DNA from: Trema orientale | Taxonomy: Eukaryota > Streptophyta > Magnoliopsida > Rosales > Cannabaceae | Reading direction: 5' to 3' | DNA length: 64,000 bases | NCBI GenBank assembly: GCA_002914845.1 | Contig: JXTC01000518.1 | Span: 124,001-188,000 of the forward strand | In this document: positions 1-9,758 of the stretch, piece after piece | Numbering within the stretch: position 1 is the stretch's first letter | How the letters are laid out: each line of letters begins with the position of its first letter | Position numbers and translations under genes: made by a program | The notes under the pieces: generated by a model | Seen by the model: only the letters and a program-made list of their open reading frames with translations | Told to the model about the DNA's origin: nothing | Databases searched by the model: none

Positions 1-530
1 AAGAAGAACAAAGATGGAAAGACTCCTTGCTTCAAAAACATTCTTCAGAAAGTCAAGTTCTTTGTCCAGATAATTGAGGTTCTTTTTTTTTCCTCAAAGA
101 AAATACAATACAAGAAAACAAAACATCAGACACATAGTGTGCATACCCATTCCCAATTCAGATACGAAGCTATGCTTAACTCTTAATCGACATTATATAC
201 ATATATATTGCATATATTTAAATTCAAAATAAAATGCCTAAATACCTTCCTAGATCCGAGCCCCCCTGCTCCTATTTTAGATCTTCACTGCGAGCTCAAC
301 TTTTAGCTAACAAATCTCTCTTCGCCGCTCAATGCGAACCCCAGATCTCGCACACAATTGGGCGAGGTCGACAATGGCGGTTCTATAGGAGACAGAGAGA
401 GTATCTGCAAAAGTGAAAGTGAGAGTGAGTGGGTGTGGTTCATTGATGTTGAGAGAGTCTGTACGTGAGACTGAGCGTGTATCAAGGGTAATTCTGGTAT
501 TAAAAATTATAAAAACCAAAAATGGATATA
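1..530 (-). other. Possible 5' end of a minus-strand gene leaving the window
   Basis: This stretch is less AT-rich than what follows. Read on the minus strand from about 480 downward it looks like a CT-rich 5' leader. A plausible donor (GGAAG followed by GTATTTAG, near 239-249) is followed by an AT-rich intron-like piece and then a short open stretch at 1-80 with a minus-strand ATG at 39-41. No protein family can be recognised from so few codons, and the plus strand is also open at 1-180. It could equally be the 3' part of a plus-strand transcript. Inference only. Confidence 0.25.
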
Positions 531-1006
531 TTTGTTCATAAAATAAAAAAAGGGATATATACTGAACTTTACCCCAAAAAAGTAGGGTATTGTTGTTCGA
601 AGCCTTTTTTTTTATTCTTTGTAAATTTCTTTTGGGCCTTTAAGTTATAAGACTAAAAAATATTCTTTTTAGTTTCATAGCCTTTTAACGAAACTTATAT
701 ATTTCCAATCATGTCATTTTTCCAAAAACTTCAAAATCATCTCAAAAATTTCTTTTAAAAATGAATATTTGATGTTTGGGTAAGTTAACGATTCATAGTT
801 TGAGTGTCTTAGATTTGGGAGGTTTAATTGAAATCAAGCATGTAAATGATAATTTCATGCTAAAAATTGCGATTTAATCGTCGAGCTCGATTGAATTTAA
901 CCTAATTGGACCCAATTGAACTCCATTGGGTCAGTCAACTTTACTCGATTGAGTCCGATCGAGCTCAACTAGGGTATCTTTGGTTTTTCTACACCATATC
1001 AGCAAA

Positions 1007-1046
<40 letters not shown>

Positions 1047-1315
1047 GAAAAAGAAAAAAAGAAAAAGGAGAATATCATATTTCAAAAGAGGGGTTCGAGG
1101 AAGGTTACTGAACTCATTACTCGATTTCTTGGTTAGCAGTTTTATTTGTTAAATCTCATTTTTTTCATTTGTTTCTCCGATTATATGTATGAATGTTCCT
1201 CACTTGTCTCTTTGTCGTTGGCTACCTCTCAGATGTTCTAAATCCAACCTTAGGCACCCTTACTAGCCTATGCTCTAACATATAAGTACCTCAAATCTCA
1301 ATCTCTTTGGATATA
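531..1315. other. AT-rich spacer with (AAT)n microsatellite
   Basis: No gene seen. It contains a near-perfect (AAT)n run at about 1007-1044 followed by a purine-rich stretch. The open frame crossing it is repeat-encoded (poly-Ile) and is not credible as a gene. Confidence 0.6.
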
Positions 1316-1606
1316 GGGGCTTATAGAAATATGACCAAATTTTGGGCTCAATTTTAGTAAATATCCCTTTGTCAAATGTTATAGCAAAATGTCCGGTATA
1401 TATGCTTGTATACCAAGTGTAAAATTTTATATACCAAGTATAAAAAATTATATACCAAGTGCATTTCAGTACAATAACTAAAATTGGTAGATATGTGTAT
1501 CTACCAAGAGTAAAAATATATATACCTGGACATTTAGCTATAAAATTTTAAAAGTGGACATCTACTTAATCAAATTTAAAAGTTTAGTCATCCACCTAAA
1601 TTTCTC
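1316..1606 (+). mobile_element. Foldback MITE, copy A (Mutator-like)
   Basis: A 291-bp element whose two halves are imperfect reverse complements. The left end GGGGCTTATAGAAATATGAC pairs with the reverse complement of the right end (GAGAAATTTAGGTGGATGAC), and the pairing continues inward past the AATGTCC motifs. A second copy lies at 22566-22857. The flanks TTGGATATA and TTGGATTATA look like a decayed 9-bp target-site duplication, as Mutator-type elements make. It has no coding capacity. Confidence 0.8.
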
Positions 1607-2309
1607 TTGGATTATATTACTCGTGGATCTTTCAATAAAATATATATATATGAGAAATTAATTAGATTGGTTGTCTGTTTTACACACGATCATAACAAAA
1701 TATTCTTTTTCATTTTTTAAGAAATATTCAAAAATATCAGTTAATAATATATATTGGTATTACATTAGTAAACTAATTTTACTTGTGGCCATTTATTTTT
1801 AATGACTTTTAAAAAATGGGCCAATCTTCATTGGGTTTTTTTTAGGGTTTGACATTAAAAAAAAGGGTTTTTTTGGGTTTTACCTTCACAAATTGAAAAA
1901 AATTACAAATATACGGTACAGAAAAATAATTTTCTTCTATAGGCACGAAATTGGCATTTTTGAAAGAATGAGAGTGAGAAACACGGTGGCAAATATTGTA
2001 AATAAAATCATCTTATTTGAACTCAAATATATAACTAAAAAGCATGCAACATTGATCAAGTTGGTGCTAGCTTGGTGGCGAGCGCCTTTGGATTTTGTGA
2101 TCAGGTGCATGGTCCGAACGTGGCTCGCCTCATTTTGTTTTCATTTTTTTTCAGCTTTTAAATTTTTTTTTTCTTTTTTTTTTATTTCTTTCTTCCATTT
2201 CACCCTTAAAAGTGAGATTTAAATTCTTTTTTCTTTTTTTCCCCCTATTTTTTGCCATTTTCATCTATTTCTTCAATGATTAATGTCAGATTAATTAATA
2301 ATTATTGCT

Positions 2310-3880
2310 TTTCAATCTTGTGACTGATTGGTTACCAGACTAGTTTGGTTAATTGTTATTTTGGTTATCAATTACCAATAACCAATCTAATTACTAGTTA
2401 CCAATTTGGTTACTGGTTATTAGAGTGGTAACAAAATTGGTAACCAAACTAGTTATATATTGGTTACTAGAAACTAGTAACCACTACTAATTTGGTTACT
2501 GGTTTTCGGTTACCACTACCAGTTCAGTTACAAGTTTCTGGATATTACTAACAATTTGATTACTAGTTATAGATTTATAGTTACCACTATCGATTGCTAG
2601 TAACTTGTTACTAATATCATTACTGTTACTAGTAACAGATTAAGTTACTTGTTACTAATCTAGTTACTATTTACTTATTTAGTTACTAGTTTCTAGACAA
2701 TCTAGTTGTTGTTACTCGTTATCAATGACTAGTTACTAGTTACTTTTTATTTTAATTCTTGCTTTTCCCCGTCTTAAGATTAAAGAGCTACTCTTTTTCA
2801 ATTAAAAAAAAAATAGTTTCGTTACTGGTAATCAATCACATTTTTGGTTTCTATTAATATGTTTACCAGTTGTCTTTTTTTTTTTAATCATTTTTCCCTT
2901 TCAACTTCCTATTTTTCTTTTTCTTGCTTTTCCCTATCTTAAGAATAAGGAGTTGCTTTTTCAAACTTAAAAAATGATTACTTTGGTTACTAGTAAGTAT
3001 ACAAATTTAGAAACCAATATGGTTACCAGTTATTCTTTTTTTCCCCCCTATTTTTTATCATTTTTTCCTTTTAATTTGGTTAATTTGGTTACTAGTAATC
3101 TGTTACAAACCAATATGGTTACCAGTTATTATATTGGTTACTAGTTTCTAGTTACCACTACTAATTTAGTTACGGGTTTTTAGTTATCACTAGTAATTTG
3201 ATTGTTGGTTACAGATTTTTAGTTACTAATACTAATTTCTAGTTACTTATTACCATTTTCGTTTCTAGTTACTAGTAATAAATTAAGTTATAGTAGCCGA
3301 TCTAGTTACTAGTTACATATTTAGTTACTAGTTTCTAGATAATCTAGTTATTGTCACTAGTTATCAATTATCAGTTACTAGTTACTTTTTACTTGCTTTC
3401 TTGCTTTTCCCCCCTCTTAGGTTAATGAGCTACTTTTTTTAAGTAAAAAAATGGTTACTTTAGTTACTAGTAATCAGTTACAATTTTGGTTTCTAGCAGT
3501 ATGGTCACCAGTTACTTTTTTTTATTATTCTTTTTCCTATTTTTTGAATTATTTTTCCCTTTGACTTCCTATTTTCTTTCTTGCTTTTCCCCCTTTTAAG
3601 AATTATGAGCTACTTTTTCCCAATTAAAAAAATAGTTACTTTGGTAATTGGTAATCAGTTAAAAATTTAGAAACTAATATGGTTACCGATTACTCCTTTT
3701 TTTCTTATTTTTTTAATCATTTTTTCCTTTCAACACTTTTCTTTTTTAAAATGAAACTTTAAACTTTTTTTTCCTCTCTTAGGAATAATAAGCTACTTTT
3801 AATTTTTAAATAGTTACTTTGGTTACTAGGAACTAATAATCAATCTTGTTACAAGTTAAAAGTAACTATAAATTAAAAGT
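2310..3880 (+). repeat. GTTACTAGT-type repeat block, left arm
   Basis: About 1.6 kb saturated with variants of GGTTACTAGTTACC, a near-palindrome centred on ACTAGT. It is organised in a higher order. A spacer module reading roughly CTTGCTTTTCCCC, then CTTAAG-A-ATTA, then GAGCTAC recurs near 2758, 2920, 3396, 3580 and 3760. Modules with TTTTTGGTTTCTA and ATGGTTACCAGTTA lie between. It does not code for protein. Copies are too diverged for a simple satellite. Confidence 0.8.
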
Positions 3881-4157
3881 CTCCTAAAAACACCAAGCTC
3901 AAATTCATTGGTTACTTATTACTAGTAATAAAGAGCTAAAATATATATCCCCACTAATTAGCGCCACAAAGTTACCGCGGTCAAAGAACACAGAAAGCCT
4001 TTAAACTTCTATTAGAGATAAAGCAGAACAGAAATTATCATCATATTGTTATACACAAATTAATTTCATACGGTATTCATTAGTTATATTAATAGATAAC
4101 CAAATTGAGGGGCAAACAGAATAAAATCACACAAATAATTCAAATTCAGCATTGAAA

Positions 4158-4227
4158 GGTTTGTCAAACACTCAATGTTTCTTTCAGGCATTTTGTCAAA
4201 CACTTTGCGTGCATAAATAATCAAGCC
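4158..4227 (-). pseudogene. PPR-like gene fragment inside the Mutator-like element
   Basis: On the minus strand one frame reads YARKVFDKMPERNIE, with the core VFDKMPERN at 4177-4203. This string is characteristic of plant PLS-class pentatricopeptide-repeat proteins, which bind RNA in organelles. The similarity is lost on both sides within a few tens of residues, so this is a scrap and not a gene. Its position between the terminal repeats suggests capture by the element. A chance match is possible but unlikely for nine such residues. Confidence 0.5.
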
Positions 4228-4309
4228 TACCCATTAACCATAAATTCACAAAATAAACAAGGACCCAAACTTAAAACAGTAACAGAGAATAAGAATATGT
4301 AGTGACCAT

Positions 4310-4800
4310 TTCTTTGTAACATGTATTCATTGGTTATATTAATAGATAAAGCAGAACTAGATAGTAGTCTAGAAATCAGTAATAGATAACTAGTAATTGA
4401 TAACCAGTATCCAGTAACTAGTCACATATCTTTATAACTAGCTACTAGTCTAAAAACTAGTAATCAAATTAGTTACTGATAACTAGTCTTATAAATGGTA
4501 ATCAATAACTAAATTAGCAACTGATAACGAGATAAACTAGTAACTAGAGTAACAAATAATCAATAAATAAATTAGTTAGTGTAATAAGAGAAACCAATAA
4601 CTAGAAATCAGTATGGTTACTTGTAATTAGAAATTAGATTGAGTTACTAGTTACCGGTAACTAGTAATCACCAATTTTTTAACTAGTCACCATTTTGGAA
4701 AACAATCATAATTTCGTTACTAGTAACCGGAAACTAGTAACCATCAGTATCCTAAGTGGTATTCATAAGTTACCAATTACTCATTATTTGTTAAGGTAAT
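4310..4800 (-). repeat. GTTACTAGT-type repeat block, right arm (inverted)
   Basis: This block is rich in ACTAGTAAC, the reverse complement of the motif in 2310-3880, so the two blocks form an inverted pair. Between them (3881-4309) two short direct repeats of ATTCATTGGTTATATTAATAG type occur near 4075 and 4325, together with the PPR-like scrap. Single units of the same motif also occur near 5750, 5810 and 8880. Confidence 0.75.
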
Positions 4801-5430
4801 TAGTTATTTTGGTAATTTAGAAAATTATTCTTGTAATCTAATTACTTTTGATTTTCTACAATAATAATAGTGATAAAACCCACAAAAAAATCAACGTGAA
4901 AGAAAATTAAATTTTTATTCTAAACAAAAAAATAAACAAGAATTAATAAAAAATATTTTCTACATTCCTGCAAAATTAGAAAAAAGAACCACATGTCCCT
5001 AAGCGGAAGAAAAATGCATGTGCATGTTTTGTATTAGAAAAAAAAATGAGAGAAAAATAGAATTAATAATTAGGAGAAGAGAAAAAAAAGAAAAGAATAA
5101 ACAAAAAGAATAACCAAAAAAGGAAAAAAAAAAGAAAAAAAGAAGATAGAGTAAGAAGCTTGGGATCAAACTAATTTAGGGAAAGATTGGATACAAAGGC
5201 CTAACGCCACCAACTACGGGGTCAGAGAACTCAATAGCATTTTGCCACACTTTTTAATATATGAAACACATCAAAACAGATGGCTTTAATACTAGTTTGC
5301 CACCGCACTTTTGGTTGGCTTTTCAAAAATAACAAATGAATGTGGTATAAGAATTATTTATTTTACATGACCGTATATTTGTTATTTCTTTTTGTTTTAC
5401 CGTAAAACTCTAGAAATCCCTAAAAATAAT

Positions 5431-6035
5431 GAATAAATATGTGGTAGTTATATCTATTGGTAAAGCTACATTGAACGATTTAGAATTCATCTAATAGTTT
5501 GTAGGTCTATTCTTTTCTTTATATATATATATATTTTTTGAAATGAATTATGTCCCTTGTATTTGATCCAATGGTTTAAAAAGAAATTTTTTTACCATAC
5601 ATCCAAAAAAGAACTATACTACCAAATTCCCAAAATAATAATAATTACAAAAATGTGCTTAAAAAGATTTAAAAAATACGGTATGAAGTTGGTAATTTTT
5701 GAAAAGTCAAAGTATCATGTTTCAAAAAGGATTACTAATTACTGATTTGTGGAACTAGTAACCATAAACTAAAAATTTCCTCCAAACACAAAGCTCAACT
5801 TATTGATTTATGGTTACCAGTAATTAGAAACTAAAATTCCTCCAAATTTCAAGCTTTGCTTGGCCTATTTGCTTTCTAATTAGGGTTTTGGACACCTATA
5901 CCTATTTTGCAAAAAATATTACCAAATTTGAAACCTTTCAAAAATAATAAAAATTCTGTACAACCTTCTAATACTTTGGAAGCTAACAAATGTGATGGAA
6001 TTTTAGTAAATAAGCCATCTTTTTTTTTTTTTTTT
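5431..6035. other. AT-rich sequence with a possible second Mutator-like end
   Basis: No gene seen. Positions 5570-5720 contain AATACGGTATGAAGTTGG and ATTTTTGAAAAG in the same order as the left terminal repeat of the element at 1843, followed by ACTAGTAACC and a TCCTCCAAACACAAAGCTCAA module. The module recurs near 3880, 5830 and 8900. It may be the start of a related, more decayed element. Confidence 0.35.
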
Positions 6036-6702
6036 TTTACAGAAAACTACAAAAGTTTCTTGGAAGCCAATTTAGTTTTCCACTAGCGGAATGTCCTGTA
6101 CGTAAGTAAATTACAGGAGACCAATTTAGTTTTCTATTAACAGAATATCCTGTATGTAAGTAAATCACAGGAAACCAGTTTGGTTTCTTTTTAGTAGAAT
6201 GCCATCATAAGAAACTACAAAGGTTTCTTGAAAACCAGTTTAGTTTAATTTAGCGAAATGCCATCACAGGAAACTACAAAGATTTCTTAGAAACCAGTTT
6301 ATTTTTTTTTAGCAGAATATCATGTACGTAAGTAAATCACAAGAAACTACAAAGGTTTCTTAGAAACCAGTTTAATTTCCTTTTAGCATAATGCTATGTA
6401 TATAAGTAAATCATATGAAACTATAAAAGTTTCTTAGAAATTAGTTTGGTTTCCATGTAGCGGAATGTCCTATAGCTAACTAAATCACAGGAAACTGAAA
6501 AGATTTCCAAGAAACTAGTTTAATTCTTTTAGCAGAATACCCTATATATAAGTAAATTACAGAAAACTATAAAAGTTTCTTGGAAACCAGTTTAGTTTCT
6601 TTTTAGCAGAATGCCCTTATGTAAGTAAATCAAAGAAAAAAGTTTTCAGGAAACTAGTTTAGTTTACTTTTATTAGAATATCCTGTATGTAAGTAAATCA
6701 AA
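6036..6702 (+). repeat. Minisatellite, ~74-bp unit, about nine or ten copies
   Basis: Diverged tandem units run AGAATGCCCTGTACGTAAG, then TAAATCACAGGAAACTACA, then AAGGTTTCTTAGAAACCAG, then TTTAGTTTCTTTTTAGC. Full units are about 73-75 bp and some lack about 15-18 bp (the GTACGTAAGTAA part). No reading frame persists across units. Confidence 0.85.
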
Positions 6703-7339
6703 ATGGTAAGAAAAACAAAATCATGTCCTCTTTATCTTGTAAGGGAATGCATTTAGAGTACCTTTTGTTATCGATAATCCTATTTCACATGATAAATCTC
6801 TAGGCATCAAGTTTTTAAATAATACCCAAATGTCAATCTAAATACTTGTAAAAAAGTAACCCTAAGCACCTCATTTGGATTGACTCCAACTGCAAGCAAT
6901 AAAACATGCATCTCTATATTCTTTGGGCAGAAACTAGTCTTGTTTTCCTCTATGCATCTTCAAAGTGCACATCATCAAGTTTCACTTCATCAAACTGCGA
7001 GACAACATAATCCAGTTTCTACCAACAGATCTCATTAAGTGTAATCACATTTCTCAAAATGAACGATAATCACATGCCCTTTTGATTTCTTCCCTCAATG
7101 TCGCTTGGGTGTCCTAATACATATAAGAAACGGAAAGTTACAAAACGTTTATAGTAAATCCTCATTTTTTAAAGCAATAAGCCAAAGCTTATTCACATTC
7201 TACAAATCAATTGCATAATCTATTGCTCTTTTTCTAAAAAACAAAACCAAAGAGATCCCAAATCGAACACAAGTCTGTCAATATTAGTAACATCATGATT
7301 CATGGATGAAAAATCTGATTGAAAAATTAGTATCTCCTA
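6703..7339. other. Unclassified low-copy sequence, possible gene debris
   Basis: No intact gene. The minus strand has short coding-like patches broken by stops, one reading GVNPNEV near 6870-6895, a string that also occurs in PPR proteins. This is too short to call. Confidence 0.2.
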
Positions 7340-7808
7340 TGGCATGTTTACTAAAGAGTAATGGGAATGGTATGTGGGGTAATGATTTCCATATAAAAGT
7401 TTACTAAAATATGAGAAAGGGAGAAATATGTGGGGCCTACATAAATTTAGGAGAAAAGAATGGAAATACTTCCCCCACCAACACCCTAAGGAGACGATTA
7501 CCTGTAAACACTCATTTCTTATTTTTTAATTATTAAAATTATAAAATACAATTTTACCCCAAAAAATCTATCTACTTTAAATCATAGATGTATTTAAAAG
7601 GATAATTTAGTAAATATAACACATTCCTATTACTTTTCCAGGGTTAAGTAAACAAATGAATAGTATTCTAATGAATACGATTCCCATTCTTATTAGTTTT
7701 AAGTAAACAACTTACTACAAATAATGATTCCCATACCCTTCTATTCTATTCCTATTCATTTCCCTTTTTATTTATTCCGATTACGATTACAACGAAGTAA
7801 ACGTGCCA
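7340..7808 (+). mobile_element. PIF/Harbinger-like MITE
   Basis: 469 bp with terminal inverted repeats TGGCATGTTTACT (left) and TGGCACGTTTACT (reverse complement of the right end), flanked on both sides by the trinucleotide CTA as target-site duplication. The subterminal regions are also complementary (AATGGGAATGG type). No coding capacity. A 3-bp duplication and a TIR of this form fit the PIF/Harbinger (Tourist-type) class. Confidence 0.8.
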
Positions 7809-8879
7809 CTAGTGTAACAGCCATCAATTTTCCATGGAACTAATATATCAAAGTGCAAAAAACTATAACATAAGTAATAATATTTAGTACCTGAATCAAT
7901 ACTCCTCAAAAGACTAAAATATAAAGAACAAAAGATCTAATTAATAATATTTAGGATAATAAATTATTATCTTTTGGAGTACAGTAGGTTGTGCTTTCAT
8001 TTTGGTATTAAGTCAAACAGTTGTACTCTGCTATCTCAAACTTTTCAAATATTCTAGCTCACTCACTAAAATTCTAAAATAGCATCTAAACCAGTCTGCA
8101 AATCTTAAACTATCTTTATTTTGGAATTATAAAGCAACCATTTTTCCCCTAAAATTCAAATCTCAATCCCCCATTTTCACAAATTTCACATTTCTATAAC
8201 TGTTACAATTTCACAAGTAAAACCAGATTCAATAGCATACAAGTTAAAATAAAGATAGACCTTTATTATTTGCATGAACTCACCGCAATGGTTCTAGACA
8301 AATAATTAGAAAACGACCATATAAGCTTCATTTTGATCGAAAACCCAGGTCCAAAATTCAACTACAAGAAATAATGTCCTTCTAACAAATTGAATATTGT
8401 AACGTATGGACTAAAAAATAACTATACAATAGTTGAAAAAAACAAAGGAATTTATGATATACTTGTTCCTAAACTTCAAGGCCGGATCAAAACTAAAATA
8501 AATAAAGTTTTTTGGCATAATATTAACCAAATCTCCAATATTTGAAACTCGAGATCCAAATTCAAATATAGAAAACTCACCAAATTTTTTTGCATTCAGT
8601 TCCCAATCACATTGCATTAAGCTCTAATCCTCTTTGACCACCACCAACAACAACTTCACAGGTAAACCTCATCAGAGTCCTCCAAGATCAGTATGATACC
8701 ATTATTATAGAGATGAAGATAAGAATTTGTGTGTGTGTGTGAGAGAGAAGGTATAACCATATATTAAATAAAGTGGTATTTTTCTAATAAAGGTCGTATG
8801 AAAATAACTGAATTGAGCCGGACCGTATTTTGGTCTTTATTTCTCAAATAACCGTACGGGGTGTCAATTTCCCTTCTAA
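7809..8879. other. AT-rich sequence without a recognisable gene
   Basis: No credible gene. A short (GT)n(GA)n run lies at about 8729-8748. The piece 8750-8880 reads on the minus strand as AATACGGT-containing sequence like the Mutator-like ends at 1843 and 5570. Confidence 0.35.
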
Positions 8880-9060
8880 TTACTAGTAACCAGAAATTAA
8901 AATCTCTTCCGAACACCAAGTTCGGCTCCAACACCATCCTTGTAGGCTTTTCTGCTAATCGCGACTCTAACCATAAACTTGAGAAACACCACGACGGCAA
9001 GATCAACTTCGGATCGAGTAAAAAAGTGAGAGAGTCGTTAGCCGCCACATCACCCTAAAC
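8880..9060. other. GC-richer coding-like fragment of unknown origin
   Basis: It begins with ATTACTAGTAACCAGAAATTAAAA, the module shared with the Mutator-like element, and then becomes clearly less AT-rich. It stays open in overlapping frames on both strands (plus 8861-9058, minus 8764-9048). It has no start context, no flanking exons and no family I recognise. It may be a fragment of a host gene carried by a transposon, or a transposon end. Confidence 0.25.
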
Positions 9061-9462
9061 AACTTCCTCTTACCCACTAACCCAGCAGTCAACCGATGTC
9101 CTCCTCCATCACGTGCAATGTGGCCTTGGCTCCGATTTGCCACATGACCAATGTGGTGTTTTTTTGATTTTGAAAAAACATCGTATAAAATTAATTAAAG
9201 GGATGACACTTTACATGTGCTACTATTTTTTTAAGAATAATGTCAGGGATATACACAAAACTTACATGACATGCATTTTTAATCTCCCATGTTTTTTTTT
9301 TTTTTTCAAAGTAGGACCACACTATATATATAGGTGGTTAAAATATATGTCATATCAATGTGCATGTAGGTTTTGCCTGTCCCCAAGCATTACTCTTTTT
9401 AAAAAACCTGGTGTTTTCTCTAAATTCCATTTCATTTTCTCCTAAAGGCCCCTAAATATACT

Positions 9463-9506
9463 TGGGCTTGCTAATTTAGCCCAAAATACTTTTAAACCCG
9501 GCCCAT
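9463..9506 (+). promoter_or_regulatory. Cluster of site II (TGGGCY) elements upstream of the zinc-finger-like gene
   Basis: TGGGCT at 9463-9468, AGCCCA (its reverse complement) at 9478-9483 and GGCCCAT at 9500-9506 lie 250-300 bp upstream of the ATG at 9759. TGGGCY site II elements are bound by TCP factors and are common in promoters of growth-related housekeeping genes. Inferred from motif and position only. Confidence 0.45.
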
Positions 9507-9758
9507 TATATTATACCCAGCCCCAATCTAAAACTTAAAAAAGAAAAAATATCCACAATCGCCGATCGTTTCTACAAAACTACCCATTCCATGACGGCTC
9601 CGGTGGCCGAACTAAACAATTCTTAAGCGCCAAACAAATTTTTTTTTTTTTTTAAACAAAAAGATCGCTCCTTCTACCAATTCTCCTTTTTCGCGCCGTT
9701 ATTCCTCGTCAATTTTGAATCTCACTCGCTCATACCAGAACCTTCCAAGCTCGCTCCC

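Larger units (their letters stand above)
1843..5430. mobile_element. Mutator-like element with long degenerate terminal inverted repeats
   Basis: The left 250-300 bp (about 1843-2100) align with the reverse complement of about 5170-5430. Shared landmarks in order are TTTTTAGGG, ACAAATATACGGT, ATTTTTGAAA, CGGTGGCAAA, TTGGTGGCG and GCCTTTG. Long degenerate terminal repeats are typical of plant Mutator-like elements. The interior has no transposase. It holds two inverted blocks of a GTTACTAGT-type repeat and a PPR-like gene scrap, so it resembles a Pack-MULE. I found no convincing 9-bp TSD, so the exact ends are uncertain by some tens of bases. Confidence 0.65.

Noticed and set aside
6036-6702. 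CRISPR-like regular repeats
   Set aside because: Units are contiguous and diverged with no distinct spacers, in a plant nuclear context. It is a minisatellite.
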